NCBI GenBank assembly: GCA_013397695.1
Contig: VYZI01000058.1
Span: forward strand, 328,013-392,012
Direction: 5' to 3'
DNA from: Centropus unirufus
Lineage: Eukaryota > Chordata > Aves > Cuculiformes > Centropidae
Length of the DNA stretch: 64,000 bases
Part shown: in pieces, positions 62,701 through 64,000 of the stretch
Numbering within the stretch: position 1 is the first letter of the stretch
How the letters are laid out: each line of letters begins with the position of its first letter
Notes under the pieces: generated by a model
What the model saw: the letters and a program-made list of their open reading frames with translations, nothing else
Database searches by the model: none
What the model was told of the DNA's origin: nothing
Position numbers and translations under genes: made by a program

Positions 62701-64000
62701 CTCTAGTGGTACTGTGAGAGTCTGACTCCCTTCAACTACCCTCATCGCCTCCTGGTATTCCTTCCCCTTAGAAAACTGCAGTGTGCTGCAGTGTTATAGG
62801 TGAGAGGCAATGTGGTGGATCAGTTTTGGACCAGCAAAGTCTGCAATGTGTGAGAAGGAAGTGGATATTCATAGGACAATGGCAGATACAGTCCTGGATT
62901 TGAGTCCTGCAAGAAAGCCAGTCTGGGATGTCAGGTTAATTGTAAGAAGTTTTTCTGTATGATGCCTAAAAATAATAGTTGCTGTTTGGTGTGACACTGA
63001 CCTAGTCCATAGTGTCTCCTTTTTTTAAGCACCATTTTCTCAGCGGGATCACATTTGCATTGGCTGTATACGTATTCCTGTGTCTGGGAGTGCAACCAAA
63101 TTCCTGCGAACAGGTGCAAATCTAGGCTACGTTCTAACATCCCATCAGGATGAGGCTCGTCTTCCTGCATGCCTTAGCTTCTTCACAGATGTGGATACAT
63201 GGACAGAAGCTGCAGCATTACCCAAGCAGAACCACTGCTTGAACATGCCAAGTACCCATCTGGCCCTTGAGTCACATATACTCTGATCTCCTAGATTTAC
63301 TCACCTTCAACTGAGTGACATGGTGGGCACTGCCCTGAGCTTAATCCATTTCTTTGTGTTCTCACGTGAGGTCAAGCTCAGACTCAGACTGAATTAGGGG
63401 CTCCTGTTCCTTTTCCTTTGTCAATTTTCCTTTTCCTCTCCTTCACATTGTCAGTTTCATCATCTTTGACAAGAAGTGGGATAATCACATGGTCATTCAC
63501 ATAAAAAGGAACAACAGTGAAATCCTGTTTTCATGTTTCTCCAGAAGACAGAAAAAGTAATAGTTAGTGAAGTTTCTTGATATTTTTTTCCAGAACACTC
63601 CTCTCTGATAGTCTAAAGGAACAGCCTTATGATGTTTCAAATCTGACTTGTTGTATAGGTACTCCATTTTCTGATGGTCAAGCATATTGTACCTTGATGA
63701 TTAAGCTTTTCATAGGGCAACTTTTAATGTAAAAAAAAGTCTTAAAGGCATTTGTGACTGCAGAGTGTTGCAATGCAGTACACTACTTCAGAGGTGTTCT
63801 CAACTATTGTTTTATGATAAGTTGCACTGGGCTAATATTTCTCTGCTGCTGAAAAGGAGGATTTCCACACCCCTTCCCATCTTCCACTCCTCTCTTACTC
63901 AGTCTGGTGCTGGCTCAGACACTCTTCTTTACTTGGAGGAAACCTATTTTGATTTCTAACTTTTAGACACATCATTCTCTCTGGCCATTTAACGTGTTTA
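59773..64000. other. Unique non-coding DNA, no gene seen
   Basis: No gene or recognisable repeat to the window end. Overlapping frames of 60-80 codons at 61212-61473 on both strands are chance-level. Pyrimidine-rich patches occur near 62380-62470 and 63400-63450. Confidence 0.55.

Noticed and set aside
1..64000. CRISPR array, bacterial operon, phage or plasmid features
   Set aside because: No regularly spaced direct repeats, no ribosome binding sites and no dense coding. The repeats present are vertebrate transposons.

Overview
The window looks like nuclear DNA from a bird, most likely a gene desert or a very large intron. It is AT-rich with little CpG. No ribosomal-protein-like, enzyme or other recognisable protein-coding gene is present on either strand, and there is no operon structure, ribosome binding site or other bacterial signature. 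The clade call rests on the repeats: several degraded CR1 LINE 3' ends with the CR1 tail (ATTCTATGATTCT-like), one solo endogenous-retrovirus LTR, a decayed mariner transposon, and a low overall repeat load. A crocodilian or turtle origin cannot be fully excluded.

Layout. 1-3.1 kb: unique DNA with two short CR1 tails (about 1348-1386, weak; 3039-3132). 3.1-10.6 kb: unique AT-rich DNA. 10.6-10.8 kb: a block that looks like a conserved non-coding element, with an exact 11-bp inverted repeat carrying two ATGCTAAT (POU/octamer-like) motifs. 11.8-12.26 kb: an internally deleted mariner element whose residual transposase frame still reads from the N-terminal helix-turn-helix into the C-terminal YFEGD end, broken by stops. 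17.04-17.13 kb: a tRNA-like sequence (minus strand) with A and B boxes at tRNA spacing, probably an old SINE head. 19.45-19.88 kb: a solo LTR with a TATA box and a polyadenylation signal. 20-31.6 kb: unique DNA. 31.96-32.74 kb: the largest CR1 copy, the 3' end of ORF2 plus the 3' UTR, heavily decayed. About 40.06-40.45 kb: homeodomain-motif-rich DNA resembling an enhancer. 43.75-43.99 kb: CR1 3' end on the minus strand. 45.4-45.7 kb: an older, CR1-L3-like fragment on the minus strand. 53.96-54.18 kb: a purine-rich tract. 58.39-58.55 kb: three degenerate ~57-bp repeat copies. 59.2-59.8 kb: the longest open frame (minus strand), interrupted by a GT/GA microsatellite, containing a 205-nt exon-like segment with good splice-site consensus but no recognisable protein.

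No set of genes works together here. The content is fossil transposable elements, simple repeats, and possible regulatory DNA for a gene outside the window. I found no convincing new biological system. The items most worth checking are the mariner remnant, the tRNA-like element, the triplicated block plus exon-like segment near 58.4-59.8 kb, and the two candidate regulatory blocks.
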